Position numbers and translations under genes: made by a program. Source: Fragilariopsis cylindrus CCMP1102 (lineage: Eukaryota; Bacillariophyta; Bacillariophyceae; Bacillariales; Bacillariaceae). From it: a stretch of 64,000 bases of DNA. The DNA lies in contig FMBT01000492.1 of assembly GCA_900095095.1 (NCBI GenBank), forward strand, positions 1 through 64,000, written 5' to 3'. This document shows positions 24,054 to 37,565 of the stretch, piece by piece; positions within the stretch are counted from its first letter, which is position 1; every line of letters begins with the position of its first letter. Under the pieces are notes generated by a model that was not told the origin of the DNA, did not search any database, and was given only the letters and a program-made list of their open reading frames with translations.

Positions 24054-24473
24054 TACAGTACACATAATTTTTTTAAATATCTTTCGCGCTGCATGTACAC
24101 GTGATAGCGAAAGTTCGTTTACGGTATGTTTGAAAACTACTCTTACTTACTGTACTTGTAGATCTACTTTGTACAGTAGATTGAACACAACATATAATTG
24201 ACTTCCGGGACATTCATTGCTCATCATTGGGTACACTTTTGTACGTTGAGCACCAACGACAGCAGATAACTCCTACTAGAAGCTACTACTAGTAGTAGTA
24301 TAGGGAAGGAACCAAGATCAAATCGATCATAGAAAGAGAGAAGAGAATGCGACGTTGAGATTGACACGACTGAAGCAGTTTCAAAACAACACAAAACATA
24401 ATAAATTTCTCGTCGGAGAATCACTCATACATGTTATATTACCAACAGCTAAATCATTATAAGACAAATGTAA

Positions 24474-27400
24474 TTGAATATGTCGGATGCATTATCATCA
24501 TCGTCGTCGTCATTGTTTGATACGTTCAAGGAGACGATGGATCAGGATCAACAACTGCCTTCGTCACAACACACTGGTAATATTGACAATGATGCTACGA
24601 CGACTACTACTACTAGTAGCAACCTTGATTTTCCTGAAGAGAAAGTTCAAGATTTATTGTTGGAACTATATCGAATATTCCGTATTTACTTCATTGATTT
24701 ATGGTCAGCAATAGTAAATTCTTCCAATGAAAAACGAATTTTTATCATTCAAAAAGTTTTAGAATTTTATTTTTTTATTAAGGATTTCATTATACAAGTT
24801 TATAAATATACATTGGAATACATCATCATCAATCTAATACCACATTCATGGAAGGAACAATATAATAAATCTTATGAATATATCAGCGGCGAGAAAAATA
24901 ACTTTCATCTAGTATTGAGATTACTTATGGATGGGAATTTAAATCAATATATGAATTATTACGAATACAATTCGATGATAGGATGATTGTAATTCAAAAA
25001 CAATTTATAGTATTACCATCAATATTAGAAGAATTATGTATATCATTTCGTAGTCGTCCATTATGGATACAAGGGAAATATTATTTATCGTCTGTTATGG
25101 AACATAAAAATGTTTACTTATCTTCGTCGAAGTTTCCGAAGAAGACGACGACGGCGTAGGCGAAGAGATATTAAAAAACATTATCATGATCGTAGTCGTC
25201 TCAACGACTACAGATGAAAAAAGGACAATCTGAAATATTGCATGGAAGAACAAGTCTTGTGTATGGTGCTGCTGGTGATTTACGTGATGAAGAATACCTA
25301 ATAGATATTGAAGATGACACAACTGATAACGAAATAGAAATAGAAATGGAGCAAGAGGAGGAGGAGGAGGGAGGGACTATATACTGGTGGAACGTGGACG
25401 TGGACGATTTAGTACATTCGATTTTTTTGGTATGAACGGACCAACACCAAAGGCTACAAAACGAGGACGAGGAAGAACAACATCATCTGAAAATGTTGGT
25501 GCAATGATCCGACCAAGAACTGATTCCACAAATAGTGTATCAGATTCTTTTGGTGGATTCTTTGAAAGTTTCCGTAGTAACAAACACAAAAAACACAACA
25601 ACAAGCCAAAACGAAAACGAGAAAGAAAACGAAAAGAATAGAAGGAAGAATATGAATAATACTAACACACGTCTTCGTAAAGAACGATTAGGTAGCATGG
25701 ATGTTTATTTTGCACCGGGTCGTGACCAACCACCCCTCAAGCCACAACAATGTGATGCATTCAGTCAGATAATCGCAATGATCGAGCACGGGGACGTACT
25801 ATGAGTAGTGCTGATGGACAAATACACCGTATATGGGTGGTGTTGGGAATGGATTTCGCAGTGTATCAGCTGAACCCCATTTTCATGGTTTATATAACAC
25901 GATTGTAACGATTCTGATGATGACGATGATGATTCTCATGATGATCCTAACAATTATGGTGATAGGGATGAAACACGATATTTATATGACGAATTTGGTG
26001 TAGTTACGCTAAGTCATCGTGTTGAATATTATGGTCCATTTCACCCCATGATGTATTGTGGTTCATCACTTATACCACCATTATCATTTGAAGATGTATC
26101 ACGTAGAATTATATCCACTGAAATTGATTTGCCCCTCAAGAGGATACTTAAAATTGATATATTAGAAGGTAAATTAAAAGTAATTGAACCATCAACAACT
26201 AAAACACAAAATCAAAAATGGGATTTATCATATAATATTGATAATATATCAATGAAATTTCATTCATTAGATGGTGGTGTCATGTCAATTTATAATAAAC
26301 AAAGCAATGGAGAAGAAACTTCATCGTCTGATATCTCAGCATCTGCGAAAGAAAAAGAAAATAAACAACAGCAGCAACAAGACTCTGATTTTACTTGGAA
26401 GGAGCATACGTTTGAATCTACACATTCAGCAGCACAATTCCAATTAGATCTATTGGCATATCAAGTATTAGGGAAACCATTACGACACTTATTTAATTCA
26501 TTAAATTTAGTCCATCAAGGTAGTTTGGCATATCACGGACAAGAATTTGTGTTACATGATAATGTACGTGGTGGTGGCGGCGGCAGTAATGGTGATAGTG
26601 AAGATAAAGACAAGAAGAAGGGTGACGGTGGGGATAATAGCAAAAAACAAGATAACAAGTCTATTGAAGCATCTCAATGTGTTACATGGGATGATGCTAT
26701 GCGTGCAATGAGTAGTATCCCAACGGTACGTATCGCATTAGAACGATTATGGTTATCACATCGACGTCCATCCGAAATTTCATCTTCGTTTGAAGAGACA
26801 AAGAATGATGATGACAACGATAAAAATATGGAAAGAATAAGGGTGCAGCTACAAAGACAACAAAGGTAAAAATGCTAAAGACAAATCCAAAATTGCATTA
26901 GATAATGATAAAGTATCGGTTGCTGAATTAAGTCTATTAAAAGAAGAATATACAAAGAATCGATTATTATTGGGACCGGTGGATTTTTATCGTTTATTTG
27001 TACCGACATTACCTGAAACTGCTATACCTGAAGGTGATTCTAATAATCGTGGACGGATGGAACAATTACTTTGTTGGAGGAAGCGTGTTGCTAGAGCATC
27101 TGTATTAGTACGATCATATACACGGGCACGACTTGTTGCAAATCGTGGATGGAATTTGTTAGATCCGACATCAACATCAATAGCAGCAGCAACAGGAGTT
27201 ATACAAGTTGGTGATCATGGTGTAGAAAATATCACAAAACGATTTGCGTATGATGGGAATGAAAATAATAATGTGCGGGATCTAAATGCAAGGAATGAAT
27301 ATACGAGGCTTCCGTTTCAAGAGATGTTTTATGCCATGTCCGTCCTTTCGACTATTTGAATGACAGTCAAAACGATGACGAAAATGGTGGAGACAATGGG

Positions 27401-29773
27401 AGTGACAGTGACAATTATAGCGATAGTGAATACGACTATCATCAAAATATCAGTCACAGCAACAACAAAACACCATTTGGTATTAAGTCCATATCAAGCG
27501 TACACATACGTCGGTTCGCATTATTTCAAGGCACGGATGAAATGTTAGAGGAAGGTGGACCGTTACACCCATCACGGGATCCTGTTGATATGTTCCCATC
27601 ACTGAAGGACGTCATTGTGCGTCATCCCGATCTAGATTTTTTTGTAGATTGTATAAGCAATCCCGACATAATGTAATGATTGTACATCTGCATGTCCGGT
27701 CGTTAGCAAAAGGTATCGATCCGCAATTCGATAAGTGGTATGTTATAGTGTAGTGCCATTTTTCTTGATTTTTTACGGAACGAATTCCCTACCAAATGCA
27801 GATGAAAATTTATTTATCAATCCGTTTTTCCCCCTCTACTCTTGATTTCTAAATGATTGTCCTATCAAAAGATTGAAAGATTCTCAAATTGTTCGGAAGA
27901 AACTCGCAAACGCAAATTGTACCTTATGTTTCAATTGGTAATAGTGTCGGTCTGACTTTTTTGGGTTGGCTTTTCCTTCGGTTGCTATCGCTCTACTTCC
28001 GATTGACCGAAACTGGTCGAGATTCTCCTATGAATCTAGAATCAACAAGAGACCGATATGGATTTCCAGGTTTTAGAGTCGGAGCTATGTTCGAGACTTA
28101 TCATTTCGGTGGGTCATTAGAAATTGATCGCCCGAACAAGCCAAAGAATTATCTTGGAGTGACAAAGAGGTTACATCGTCCTACTATATTGAAAGTATTG
28201 TCGGAAAGATGCTATTTACGAAACTGCAGCATCATTTTAACGAGAGTACCGTTGACCATACGTTTGTGATAGAAGGTGAAAAGAATGATGAACTTCCAGA
28301 GCGGCTCTTTCCACTCTTCGAATAGTACGTATCAACCCAATAAAGGTTGCAAAAGATCCACGTCCGTATATTTCAATACCAGTACCGCATCCTTGTGATG
28401 ATGACGATGCGTCATGCATCGAACGCGTATTGGTGATCGAACAGACCTTCTTCTAATACCGCGTTGCATGTCATTGAAGATGCTGTCCAAGATGCTGTTC
28501 AATTTTCTCTCAAGTCCATGAAGTCGATTGCTGATTTAGGTGCATCACACTACCCGCTGTGCTTAGTCCAAGAAAGAAGAATGACGTGAATAAAGGGCGG
28601 TTGCTTGTAATCCCGGAACAGAATGAAATGGGTGTAGAAGCTACTAATCCAAGTGGTCATCTTGAAAGACACGGTGACGAAATTGATCCCGCCGAAAAAG
28701 CTATCGATTGGGTGGTCGATATTCTACAAACGTGATGGTCCCAAGCCGACATTTCCTGCAGAGAATTTCGATCCCTTGTCTAGCTCGAAAGGGTCCAGAA
28801 GAAATTGAAGAGACTGGGTTAGTGGTAATGAGTCAAATCTCCGCCTTAAAAATGTTCGATCGGAACGACATTGGAAGATATATCAGAATAACAATTTTGA
28901 ATTAAGATCGCAGCGGAAAAACTTGCTGAGACCGCCGCATGGAGGGGAAGAACATTCCCCATTGATAAACGTAGATGCGTATTGAATTACAAAATGGTCA
29001 ATTTTTCCAACAGGGAATGATAGGGAAAATAATCCTGTTTATTACTTTCGTAATCTATGTCGTGGCCCGTGGCGTGGAAATGAAGAAGCGACTATATTAG
29101 CAATCCTTTATCGATTAGATAAGAGTCTCAATGAACTTAGTATGACGAATCCGAATATGAAAGCGACACTTATTGTGTTGATGGGTCATTCCAAACGCAG
29201 AGCAAAAAGAAAAAGCGGGGAAATATTAAGAAGGGTGGTGATAGCGGCGAGAACAAAAGCAAGGATTCAAATACCGATGACGAAAAAGCCGATGCAGAAG
29301 GAATTAATAGTAAAGATAATGACGAGTACGAGTTAGATGATGGCGACGATGCAGAAAGTGCAACAGCAGCAGAGCTACCAGTAGCTATAGTAAAGCAGCT
29401 TGACCTACCAACTGGTAGTGAAAGTAAAGTCAATACTGGGAATCCACGAGTATCACCAGATGAAAAATGGAGATGTCATACGAGTAAAGAAATGATGCAT
29501 CACTTGTTTGAAATTTTGTTACAACATTATCCAGGTCGATTATCTAAGATATTGATCGTGAAAGGTCGTGGGAAGAATCATTATTATAGAGATCAAATCC
29601 AAGGGAAATGGATCATGAAAAATCTCCTTAAGAGTAGTTATCAAGATGTCATTGACAAAGTGAAATTTGTTAGTAAAACATCTGAATTGACACCGTACGT
29701 ACCAGTGGAAGAATTATTGGCAATTGTTGGTGGAGCTGCTAATATTGATCAATCTGCATATGAATTTCGATAA
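24474..29773 (+). CDS. Very long SEC14 (CRAL-TRIO) domain protein, many frame breaks
   Basis: An open protein-like reading passes through many frames from MNMSDALSSSSSSLFD at 24474 to the stop near 29773. The C-terminal third is a recognisable SEC14 domain: AETAAWRGRTFPI, then NPVYYFRNLCRGPWRGNEEA, LYRLDKSL, an acidic insert near 29260-29370, then LLQHYPGRLSKILIV, DKVKFVS and YVPVEELLAIVGG. Upstream parts contain an Arg run (RRSFRRRRRRRRRRD), an acidic/GR-rich stretch and a region around 26050-26500 (WKEHTFESTHSAAQFQ) that could be PH-like. SEC14 proteins carry phospholipids between membranes, so a lipid-sensing or trafficking role is likely. An intron probably lies near 27737-27890 (GTATGT donor), edges not resolved. 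At least ten breaks occur, and those traced each lack one base. Confidence 0.6.
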
Positions 29774-29912
29774 AGAAACTGCAGCATTTATAGTATAAGC
29801 ATAAGCATAAGCATAAGCACTATTTTAAATATCTCTCTAGTTTTATTCTATCTTAGATTGCAGTTATTAATGTTGTATTGTTGTTGTTATTATTTCAGTA
29901 GTAGTGCTACTA

Positions 29913-31746
29913 CTATTCATAGCTAGTAAGTAACGAATTGTTCGTAACGACAGACCAAAAGAACAATAAAAGTACCGTCACAACAGGAATTGGATACAAA
30001 TAGGGTCGTTTTCCGATTAATGCACCCTCCCACAAAGGTTTGGGTGGTGGTGAAATAATATGAGGAGAAGAAGAAGAAGAAGAAGGCGACGACGACGACG
30101 GTGGTTTTACCATTTTCTCTTCGATGTGTTGCCAAATTTGTTCTTGTTGTTGTTCTTGTTTAAAACAATATTTTCAATTTCTTTTGTACCATCTATAAAA
30201 AGTAGATCATCATATAGAATTGGTTTCCCTTTTGAATTGAAGAAACCCTGTTTTCTTGGTTGTCCACCATTATTTACTATACATCGTGGTATTGCACCCT
30301 GTGCTGCCATAGTTGTTATCTTTGCCACACTATTGACATCAATAGGTGATGATGAAAATAATAATTCTTCCACCCAATCTTCTGAGGAATACGATGATAA
30401 GGATCGTAATGCTTGATTTGCTTTCACATATGTTTTTGTGACTGATGATTCCACAAAAGATCGATACCACTTACCAAATAGTGGAAATCGGTTCCACCAT
30501 AGACGAATGATGATAAACCTATTACAATAACATTATCTAACACAGTGCTATCACTATCACTATCACTATCATCATCATCATCATCATCATCATCATGTTG
30601 AGTAATACGTAATGTTTCAACAAATTTATGCTCTGCAAAACGTTTCCCATCAACATATCCATCGATTGGTCCCTCTAAAACCTTTTGGGTTATATAATCA
30701 ATTGATAGTAGAACAAATCTTTGTAATTTTATATCTATACGTTGCTGTTGCTGTTGTGTATGTTACTGCTGCAATAATAGTGGCAGTAATGTTGTAGTAA
30801 TAAATTGTTCATATAGTACTCCATTTTGATGAAATAAATTTTTATTATTAAATCCTAGTCCAAAAAAACCCATCCATTCCGAGGATGGTTTTAAGTCACC
30901 AATACATCCAATAATAGTTAAATCAATGATAATGTTGTCTTCTTCTTTATCTTTAGCAGCAGCAGCAGCAGCAGTAGATGACGAAGACGAAGACGGTGGT
31001 TGTAACGATAATAAAGCTACCTGAATTTTTTCTAATAATAATGATGGTGTATTATCATTATTATTATTATTTGACGGCAGTGGCAGCAGCGGCTGCCCTT
31101 GCCCTTCTTCTTTTACCGTTATGTTATCAGCAGTATCATCATTGAGAGGAGCGAGAAGATCATGTTGGATCCATTCAACTTGATTAGACCAATTATCAAT
31201 ATCATTATCATTATCAAGATAATACGATGAAGGTTTTCCAGATCGTGATACAGAAATCACTTTCGTCTTCGTTGTCGGTGTGATAACTTTCTCATCGCTA
31301 TTACTCTTGCTATTACTGTTTGATGGTAATGATGATAATACCAATTCTTTACAAACACGTCGTCCAATAAATCCAGATCCACCTAACACAATAATAACGG
31401 CATCATTATTACATGTATATTGCTGATGTTGTTTCTTTTTCTTATTTTTGAAGTCGTCGTCATTGTTGTTGTTTCTATTCTTATTGATATTGCTACTTGA
31501 GGAGGAGGAAGAGGAGGAAATTATTGTTTTTGTAGTGGCAGAGAGGATTGAAGAAACGCGTCCGTCACGGCAGTAAAAAGTATTCCTGACACCAACGACC
31601 ACAGATGATGATGATGACGATGGGGATACATTAAATGCATCAGCTGTTGTTGTTATTCTTGTCCATGATGAGGATGATAATAATACAGTAAAAATACTAA
31701 TAACCGCTGCTAGTGCAAATGATATTGGATGACATTTCAACATCAT
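29913..31746 (-). CDS. Plastid-targeted NAD(P)-binding protein (atypical extended SDR, NDUFA9-like)
   Basis: ATG 31746 opens a signal peptide followed by TADA-FNVS, a plastid-import motif. A polyS/N linker leads to a Rossmann start, VIIVLGGSGFIGRRVCKELV, with the G-x-x-G-x-x-G of extended SDRs, then VISVSRSGKPS after the second strand. Later conserved pieces are EWIQHDLL, IIDLTIIGCIGD, VIVIGLSSFVYGG, SVTKTYVKANQALR and, near the end, EGALIGKRPYLYPIPVV with a hydrophobic C-terminal anchor. A TAA (30763-30765) interrupts the frame before HTQQQQQ, and two single-base losses (near 30485 and 30140) move the frame. Related proteins bind NAD(P)H in complex I-like or lipid pathways; the substrate here is unknown. 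The gene is convergent with the SEC14 gene, with a gap of about 140 bp. Confidence 0.68.
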
Positions 31747-32227
31747 CCTTTGCTTCGTCGTTCTTTTGTGTTTTGTTGTTCATCTCTCTTTTATCACAAA
31801 TCTTTTTGATCAGCGAAGATATGAAGGAATGGAGAAAATTTCAAAAATTATTTAAAATTTTGACGCGCGACGCGATTGAGATTGAGGGGGGAGGCGGGGA
31901 ATACAATTATTATGCTCAATTTTGTTTCTGTTTGATCGTGTTTGTTCTGTCTCTTGCTTTGTCCTTCCGTTAGATTTTTGTATGTTCTGATTTTTCTTTC
32001 ACAAACGAATTTTAAGATCTTTTGCAGTACAGTAATGTACGTCAGAGTACTGTAGTAGACACCAATTAAGACGACACACAGAAAAGTCGACGGCACAACA
32101 AGACACAACACAAACATACTTCCTCTCCAGCACCACTACAATATACAGTAGAGTAGTAACAAAGTCTCATTCTTGAGAATAAATAACATAAGCAAAGCAA
32201 AGCAAAGCAAAGCAAAGCAAAACTATA
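31747..32227. promoter_or_regulatory. Divergent spacer with an (AGCAA)n tract abutting the GILT start
   Basis: This 481-bp region separates the minus-strand SDR start from the plus-strand GILT start. A microsatellite of AGCAA units runs from about 32190 to 32220, ending a few bases before ATG 32228, so it lies in the 5' UTR. Confidence 0.45.
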
Positions 32228-33189
32228 ATGAACTATTTATCATTATTTGCTTATCTCGTAGCAGTTGTTGTTGTTGTTGTTGTTGGTAACGCTGTTGCCG
32301 CTACAGCTACAGTAACAGCCACAGCTACTACAAGTACAAGTACAAGTACAAGTTCCAACATCGTCAAGGATAACGATGTTGGTAATAATGATAAAGTACA
32401 AGTAGAATTATATTATGAAAGTCAATGTCCTGGTTGTAGAGAAATGATTACTACATCTTTTATGATGCCTACCAAAACGATGGACTGTTAGATATGGCTG
32501 TGATTACTTTTATTCCATATGGCAATGCACAACATAAAAAATCCTAATCCCACCAAGACTCGTTGATTTTAAATGTCAACACGGTCCATCAGAATGCATC
32601 TACAATATAATTGAAACATGTGCCTTAGATAAAATAAAAGGTCCTTCTGATCAATTTGAATTTTTAAATTGTATTGAAATCATGATGAGAATCGTGATAT
32701 GGATCAAGATTATTATAATATTGCATTCAAATGTGCCATAGAAGCGAATTTAAAGGATGCTGTGGTAGAAGAAATTAAGATTTGTTCCACCTCCCAAGAA
32801 GGAATGAATTAGAACATGAAATGGCAGTCAAAACTGAATCATTAATTCCACCACATACCTATGTACCATATGTGGTTGTCAATGGTGTACACAACGATGA
32901 TATACAAACGGATGTTACTGATAGTTTATTCGATTATGTTTGTAAGACATATACGGGTCCAAATAAAAGTTCTAATTGTCCCCACAACAATAGCAACCAG
33001 CAACCAGCAACAAACAAACCAACAACAACGTTTGGTGTTGAAGAAGAGAAACAGGAAAAAGAAGAAGAGGATCACAATGTTTGTTACCGTGATCATGCTG
33101 ATTTCATTAGTAACAACAACGGGGATAATGTTGTACTTGCAGCTACTACCCCGCCACTACTACCGTACTTCGTCGTCGCCAACGTTTGA
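32228..33189 (+). CDS. GILT-like lysosomal/secreted thiol reductase
   Basis: The N-terminus is a signal peptide (MNYLSLFAYLVAVVVVVVVG) followed by a Thr/Ser linker. The active site reads VELYYESQCPGCREMI, the CxxC of GILT (gamma-interferon-inducible lysosomal thiol reductase). The GILT signature CQHGPSECIYNIIETCAL follows near 32575-32635, then a Cys-containing helix and YVPYVVVNGVHND. The C-terminal tail is disordered. GILT enzymes reduce protein disulfides in acidic compartments. The frame breaks about four times (near 32458, 32540-32565, 32683 and 32785); the three I resolved each fit one missing base. The start is fixed by the signal peptide. Confidence 0.82.
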
Positions 33190-33789
33190 TGTGAAGTAAA
33201 GTAAAGCGTTTTCAATATTTCAAAAAAAAAAACACGTTACTTTGTGGCGTGACGTGACAAGCATACTATACTAGCAGTGTAAAGTAAAAATGCAATCGAT
33301 CGATATATATATATTTCATTGAATACAGTAGTGTAAGTCAAATTCTATTATATTACTATTACCCGAGAACTAAAAGGACTTAATTCAATAAGTCTAAAAA
33401 TTAAAAAACAAGTAATTATGTACTGTATGTGACCCGCACGACGTTCTATCGTTGATGTACAGTACTACACGTGTAGTCTCTTAATATATGCTTGCAGCAA
33501 ACTACTGAATGTAAATTTGCTTCTCAAGAAAAAGAGAAACCTAGGATGACATGTAATTTTCTTCTACTGATAAATTAATTTGATTTGGACCACATTGTAT
33601 ATAAAAACATTAAATTTGTTGTTTGATTTGTTGGAATGATCATTTCTCTCAAGTTCTCAACCTCCATCTTCTTCTTCCTCTACTTTTTGTATACCGTAAC
33701 AACAACAGGACTATTCTTCTGTTATTGGCGATGGTAAATAGATAGTGATTCGATTTAATTGTTGGAATAGACTATAAACGGAGGAGGAA

Positions 33790-34553
33790 GACGTTAAATG
33801 TTGTGTATGTTGTGCTGTCTACAAGAAACAAAACAAGGATGTCCCATCCTCAACCAAGAAGGATAAGAAACACAGCAGTACTGAGCATACAGATGCTGTA
33901 CTTGACAGCAGTAGCAAAGAGGGTAGATATGTTGATGCATACAAAGACGATAGAAACAAATGACGAAAGGATAACATCAATAGAGTTGAGTATATTGGCA
34001 GTGGAATATGTGTGTGGCATATGGTGAAATGATTATACATGCAACATTTATGGCATGTGTATGCTGCTGTTGGTATTTTAAAGACACCACATACATCAAA
34101 ATATGGTGCGGGAAAAAGCCATTTTCTACTGGCACATGTGTATGAATGCTTAAGGAAAATTACAGCTTTCATTATATATTTGTCTTCAACGGACTGAAAT
34201 TCGTCTAGTGCCTGGTACTGCCACAACAGATTTTAATCCTGCGTTGCGTGCTTTTGCTGGCTATTCACTATGGTGCTATGGTTGAGGCTAATGCCAAAAA
34301 ATTGCGAAGAATATTGATATGTGCTAGAATATATTTTGCTATCATGGATGAGATACTGATGGAAGTAAAAGCGGATGACTTCTCTATTTTTAAAACTAGT
34401 TTTGCTAGGTTGGCTGCGAGACCAAGGTCTAGTCGAGCGATACAAAAAAGGAGACGATACAAAAAGGAGACAATAGTAATGAAGATAAAGGAAGGTGCAA
34501 CAAGCAACGATGAGAATGCGGATTTCAGAATTAATAGAACCGATGGATGCTAA
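33790..34553 (+). pseudogene. Possible decayed gene of unknown family
   Basis: Open stretches in shifting plus-strand frames look protein-like, for example the Lys-rich VPSSTKKDKKHSSTEHTDA near 33840 and AHVYECLRK near 34130, and a 102-codon frame at 34248-34553 with many basic residues. Several stops intervene and I recognise no domain. It may be a dead gene or transposon remnant, or chance. Confidence 0.22.
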
Positions 34554-34845
34554 CCAATGCTCATAAGACAGGATAGGAATTCAGACAGCAACGGGGAGGC
34601 CGTGGCGAAGGTTCAATTAGCAAACAAGATAAAGCAATCCCATGGTTGAAAATCACCGTACGAAGAAAATTATTTTAAAAATAACACATGCTTTACGCAG
34701 TGGAGACAGATGACACTTACACCAAATATTTCAATCGTGATTGTTACAGTAGGCAACAAACTGTCGCGGGAATGCCGCAAATTTAACACTTTTAAAAAAT
34801 AAAGTAGAAATAATGAAATACTCAAATGTGACACCCTAAGTAGTG

Positions 34846-34960
34846 TCTCATTTTTATGAGATACTGTAATTTGGCACGTGCCAGATCTCATTTTTTGAAA
34901 TACTCAGTGTGGTACTTGTCGCATCTCATTTTTTCGGAATATTTGGGCACGTGTTCAAAA
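34846..34960 (+). repeat. Three degenerate units of about 40 bp with TCTCATTTTT and CACGTG
   Basis: TCTCATTTTT recurs near 34848, 34887 and 34924, each followed by a related segment; two units contain CACGTG (near 34876 and 34951), the G-box/E-box core. The array lies about 500 bp upstream of the SET-domain gene, so a regulatory role is possible but unproven. Confidence 0.45.
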
Positions 34961-35431
34961 ATTGAAATACTTTCTTCACATAAAAATCCACTCGCAACTG
35001 AGATGCCGATATGCGTTTCACTCGTTGCTTCGACCAAAATATAATGGATTGCGGCGATAAGTTTCTTTTTTTAGGAAGATGCAACACACGTGACTTATAC
35101 TTTTCCTTTGTATGAATGCTGTCACGTGTTGGCTGACCTTTATGATACGCCCTTTTCGTCATGATTTTGTAGATTCTATGTTGTCGGCATGCATATACTA
35201 ATCGACATGCCTTCGCTTTTTCAAGCATTTTGGTTTAGCTACCGTTTGACGAAGACTCACTGTAACACTCACCTTCCTCTCTTTTTGTTGTCGTTGTTGC
35301 AGTTGTTAGTGTTGGTGAATGAAACAGAAGAAAATGTCTTGGTGGTGGTACAAAGATGATGTCTTCACCTCGAAACAGAAACTATCACGAAATACAAATC
35401 TGAAAATATTAGCAGAGTAATACCCACAACA

Positions 35432-37565
35432 ATGATGATTTTATTTGAAACTACTACTTCTACGTTTACCTTCTTTGGGTTTGTGATAATCTTATTCTTG
35501 GGCGTAGAATCTTCTTCTGCTGCTCTAACTGTTACTGCTGCTACTTCTGCTACTTCTGTTGCTGCTGCAACCAATAAGGATACAGACGATGATCATTATT
35601 ATGCGCAGACGACGCAACAACCGGAACAATACCAACAACGGATGGTAGATTGGTTACGGGAACATCCCAAGGGGTTTTTTCAATCCATCAGTCCAATGGA
35701 AACGATTATCAAGATCTGACTCTGACACTGACACTGACGATACCAATGCGAATGTGAATGCGACTGGTCCGTATGCAATGCATGCCTTAACAGATATACC
35801 AAAAGGTACAGAATTAATCAAAGTTCCACGTGAATATATGCTCGATTCTTCCAATGTCTGTTCTGTGGTACAAAAATTAGTAGAAGAATCATATAAAGTA
35901 GGTCATGGTAATGGTAATGAATCGTCCTTCGTTGAACCGTACGTATCGTATTTATTCGATACGAATAATGTAGGTGGTACTACTCCTGGATTGTTACCAA
36001 CATCATGGTCAGTGAAAAGTCAACAGATACTTGATCTTATACTTGATACCAGTCAAGAAAGAGAAGAAGCAGTACAAGAAGCAGTACAAGGACGATTAGA
36101 ACCAACACATTTTCATTTGAGAAGTGTTTTTGATATATGTAGCGGTAATGTCTATCCTAATCCTCCACCACATACTAATAGTGATAATAATACTAGTACA
36201 CCTGAACAACAAGCAGCACATGAACAACACATTGAAAATGCATACCTATTCTATATATCAAGGAGTTGGACTAATACAATGATACCTGTAATTGACATGT
36301 TCAATCATAGGAATGGACATCATAAGAATGTTGAAATGACAAATGCAGATGATTCGTTATTAGAATCTAGTAATAAAACTATGGTTGCATATGCGTTACG
36401 TGATATAAAAGCTGGTGAACAATTGGTATATACATATAATGAATGTTTAGATACTTCATGTGATTATGGTGGAATCAAGTATGTAAGTGACTAACTCGTG
36501 GAATGCGTAATGGAGTTGACCAGCCATCGTCTTTGTTATTGTTATTGTCGTCATCGTGTCCGCATCCGTTGGAGTAGAATTATCGATATTCCACGATGAG
36601 TTGTTTTGCCTTCTTCTTGCTATTCCGTTGGTCTTGCCGTACCTCTTTTTCCACTGGGCGAGTCCTCATCTTCTTCGTCTTCCCCCACATTAATATACCA
36701 TTCTTTAACTTATTTCAGCTCTATACGACACAAGACTTGTTTCGTGATTATGGTTTTGTTGAACTATATCCAAGACGGTATGTATTAGGCTGTGGTACTA
36801 AGGAAAATAATCCTTTATATGACTATACTGATGATATATTTTCTGGTGTGTTCCCATTTCTATTGGATGAAGAGGGTGATTACTATATTGATGACGATTC
36901 GAAAATACGAAGTCTCAAAAATAGAATAGAAGTATTCAAGACTAATTTTCTTCGCAGCTTGCATCGCCGAGTAGTAATTATTATGGTGATTATCATGGTG
37001 GAGGTGAGGATGGTGAGGATAGTGAAGATTATGATGAGGATGATTATGATGAGGAAGATGATGATGAGGAAGATGATGATGAGGAAGATAATGATAGATA
37101 TTATTCTCATCCTCCTAACAACAACAACAACAACAACGACCATCATCAGAGATTAGTAGCTGAAATAGATGTTCTATATGGTAATGATAATGACAACAAC
37201 GACAGCAACAATAATAATCAGAATAAGAAGAAGAAAGTTTTCAAATGGATATTTGAAACACCAAATAGTCTAACATTAAGATGGATTCAAGAACAATTAT
37301 CTCGTCTTCAAGTAATTGAATCAAAGTGCATGATGGTATTGCTACATTAGGTCAACAAAAACAACAACAACTATTATCATCAGCACATCAAAAACACAAT
37401 CATAATATTCAACATGAGATTGATACCATATCAGAATTATATGAAGGTTATATTGAAGTATTGACATTAGCATTAGAACATAAAAATGATCCAATTGGTG
37501 TTACAAAGAACAATTTCTACAAGATGTCGAATTGGAATGAAGTGGGCATAAATAGTGTACAGTAG
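35432..37565 (+). CDS. SET-domain protein methyltransferase (Rubisco LSMT-like)
   Basis: The N-terminus is a probable signal peptide (FFGFVIILFLGVESSSA). The SET core is split: an N-terminal part has TGPYAMHALTDIPKGTELIKVP (near 35765), then PVIDMFNHRNGHHKNVEM (the catalytic N-H region), AYALRDIKAGEQLVYTYNE and, after the intron, DYGFVELYPRRYV. This order and spacing match plant LSMT/SETD3-type enzymes, which methylate Lys or His in non-histone proteins. The intron is 36483-36718 (GTAAGT donor, TTTCAG acceptor), phase 0. An Asp/Glu-rich insert follows at 37015-37100, then a helical C-terminal region typical of Rubisco-substrate-binding domains. About four frame breaks are present (two near 35695-35715, one near 36955, one near 37322), each one base short. 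Substrate unknown. Confidence 0.8.

Larger units (their letters stand above)
22936..24473. other. Spacer holding a MITE and a short tandem repeat
   Basis: Between the transposon nest and the SEC14 gene. No gene is supported; the minus-strand open frames at 23133-23353 are T-rich and lack codon signal. Confidence 0.4.
33190..35431. other. Spacer with a decayed coding-like patch and short tandem repeats
   Basis: AT-rich region of 2.2 kb. It contains a protein-like but broken stretch (listed separately at 33790-34553) and a run of short direct repeats near 34846-34960. Nothing else is supported. Confidence 0.4.

Noticed and set aside
30060-30104. Arg-rich plus-strand ORF (poly-R from AGAAGA and CGACGA repeats)
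   Set aside because: It is the complement of a Ser-coding tract in the SDR gene's C-terminal linker.
36883-37146. Ile/Val-rich minus-strand ORF
   Set aside because: Shadow of the Asp/Glu repeat (GATGAGGAAGAT) in the SET-domain gene.
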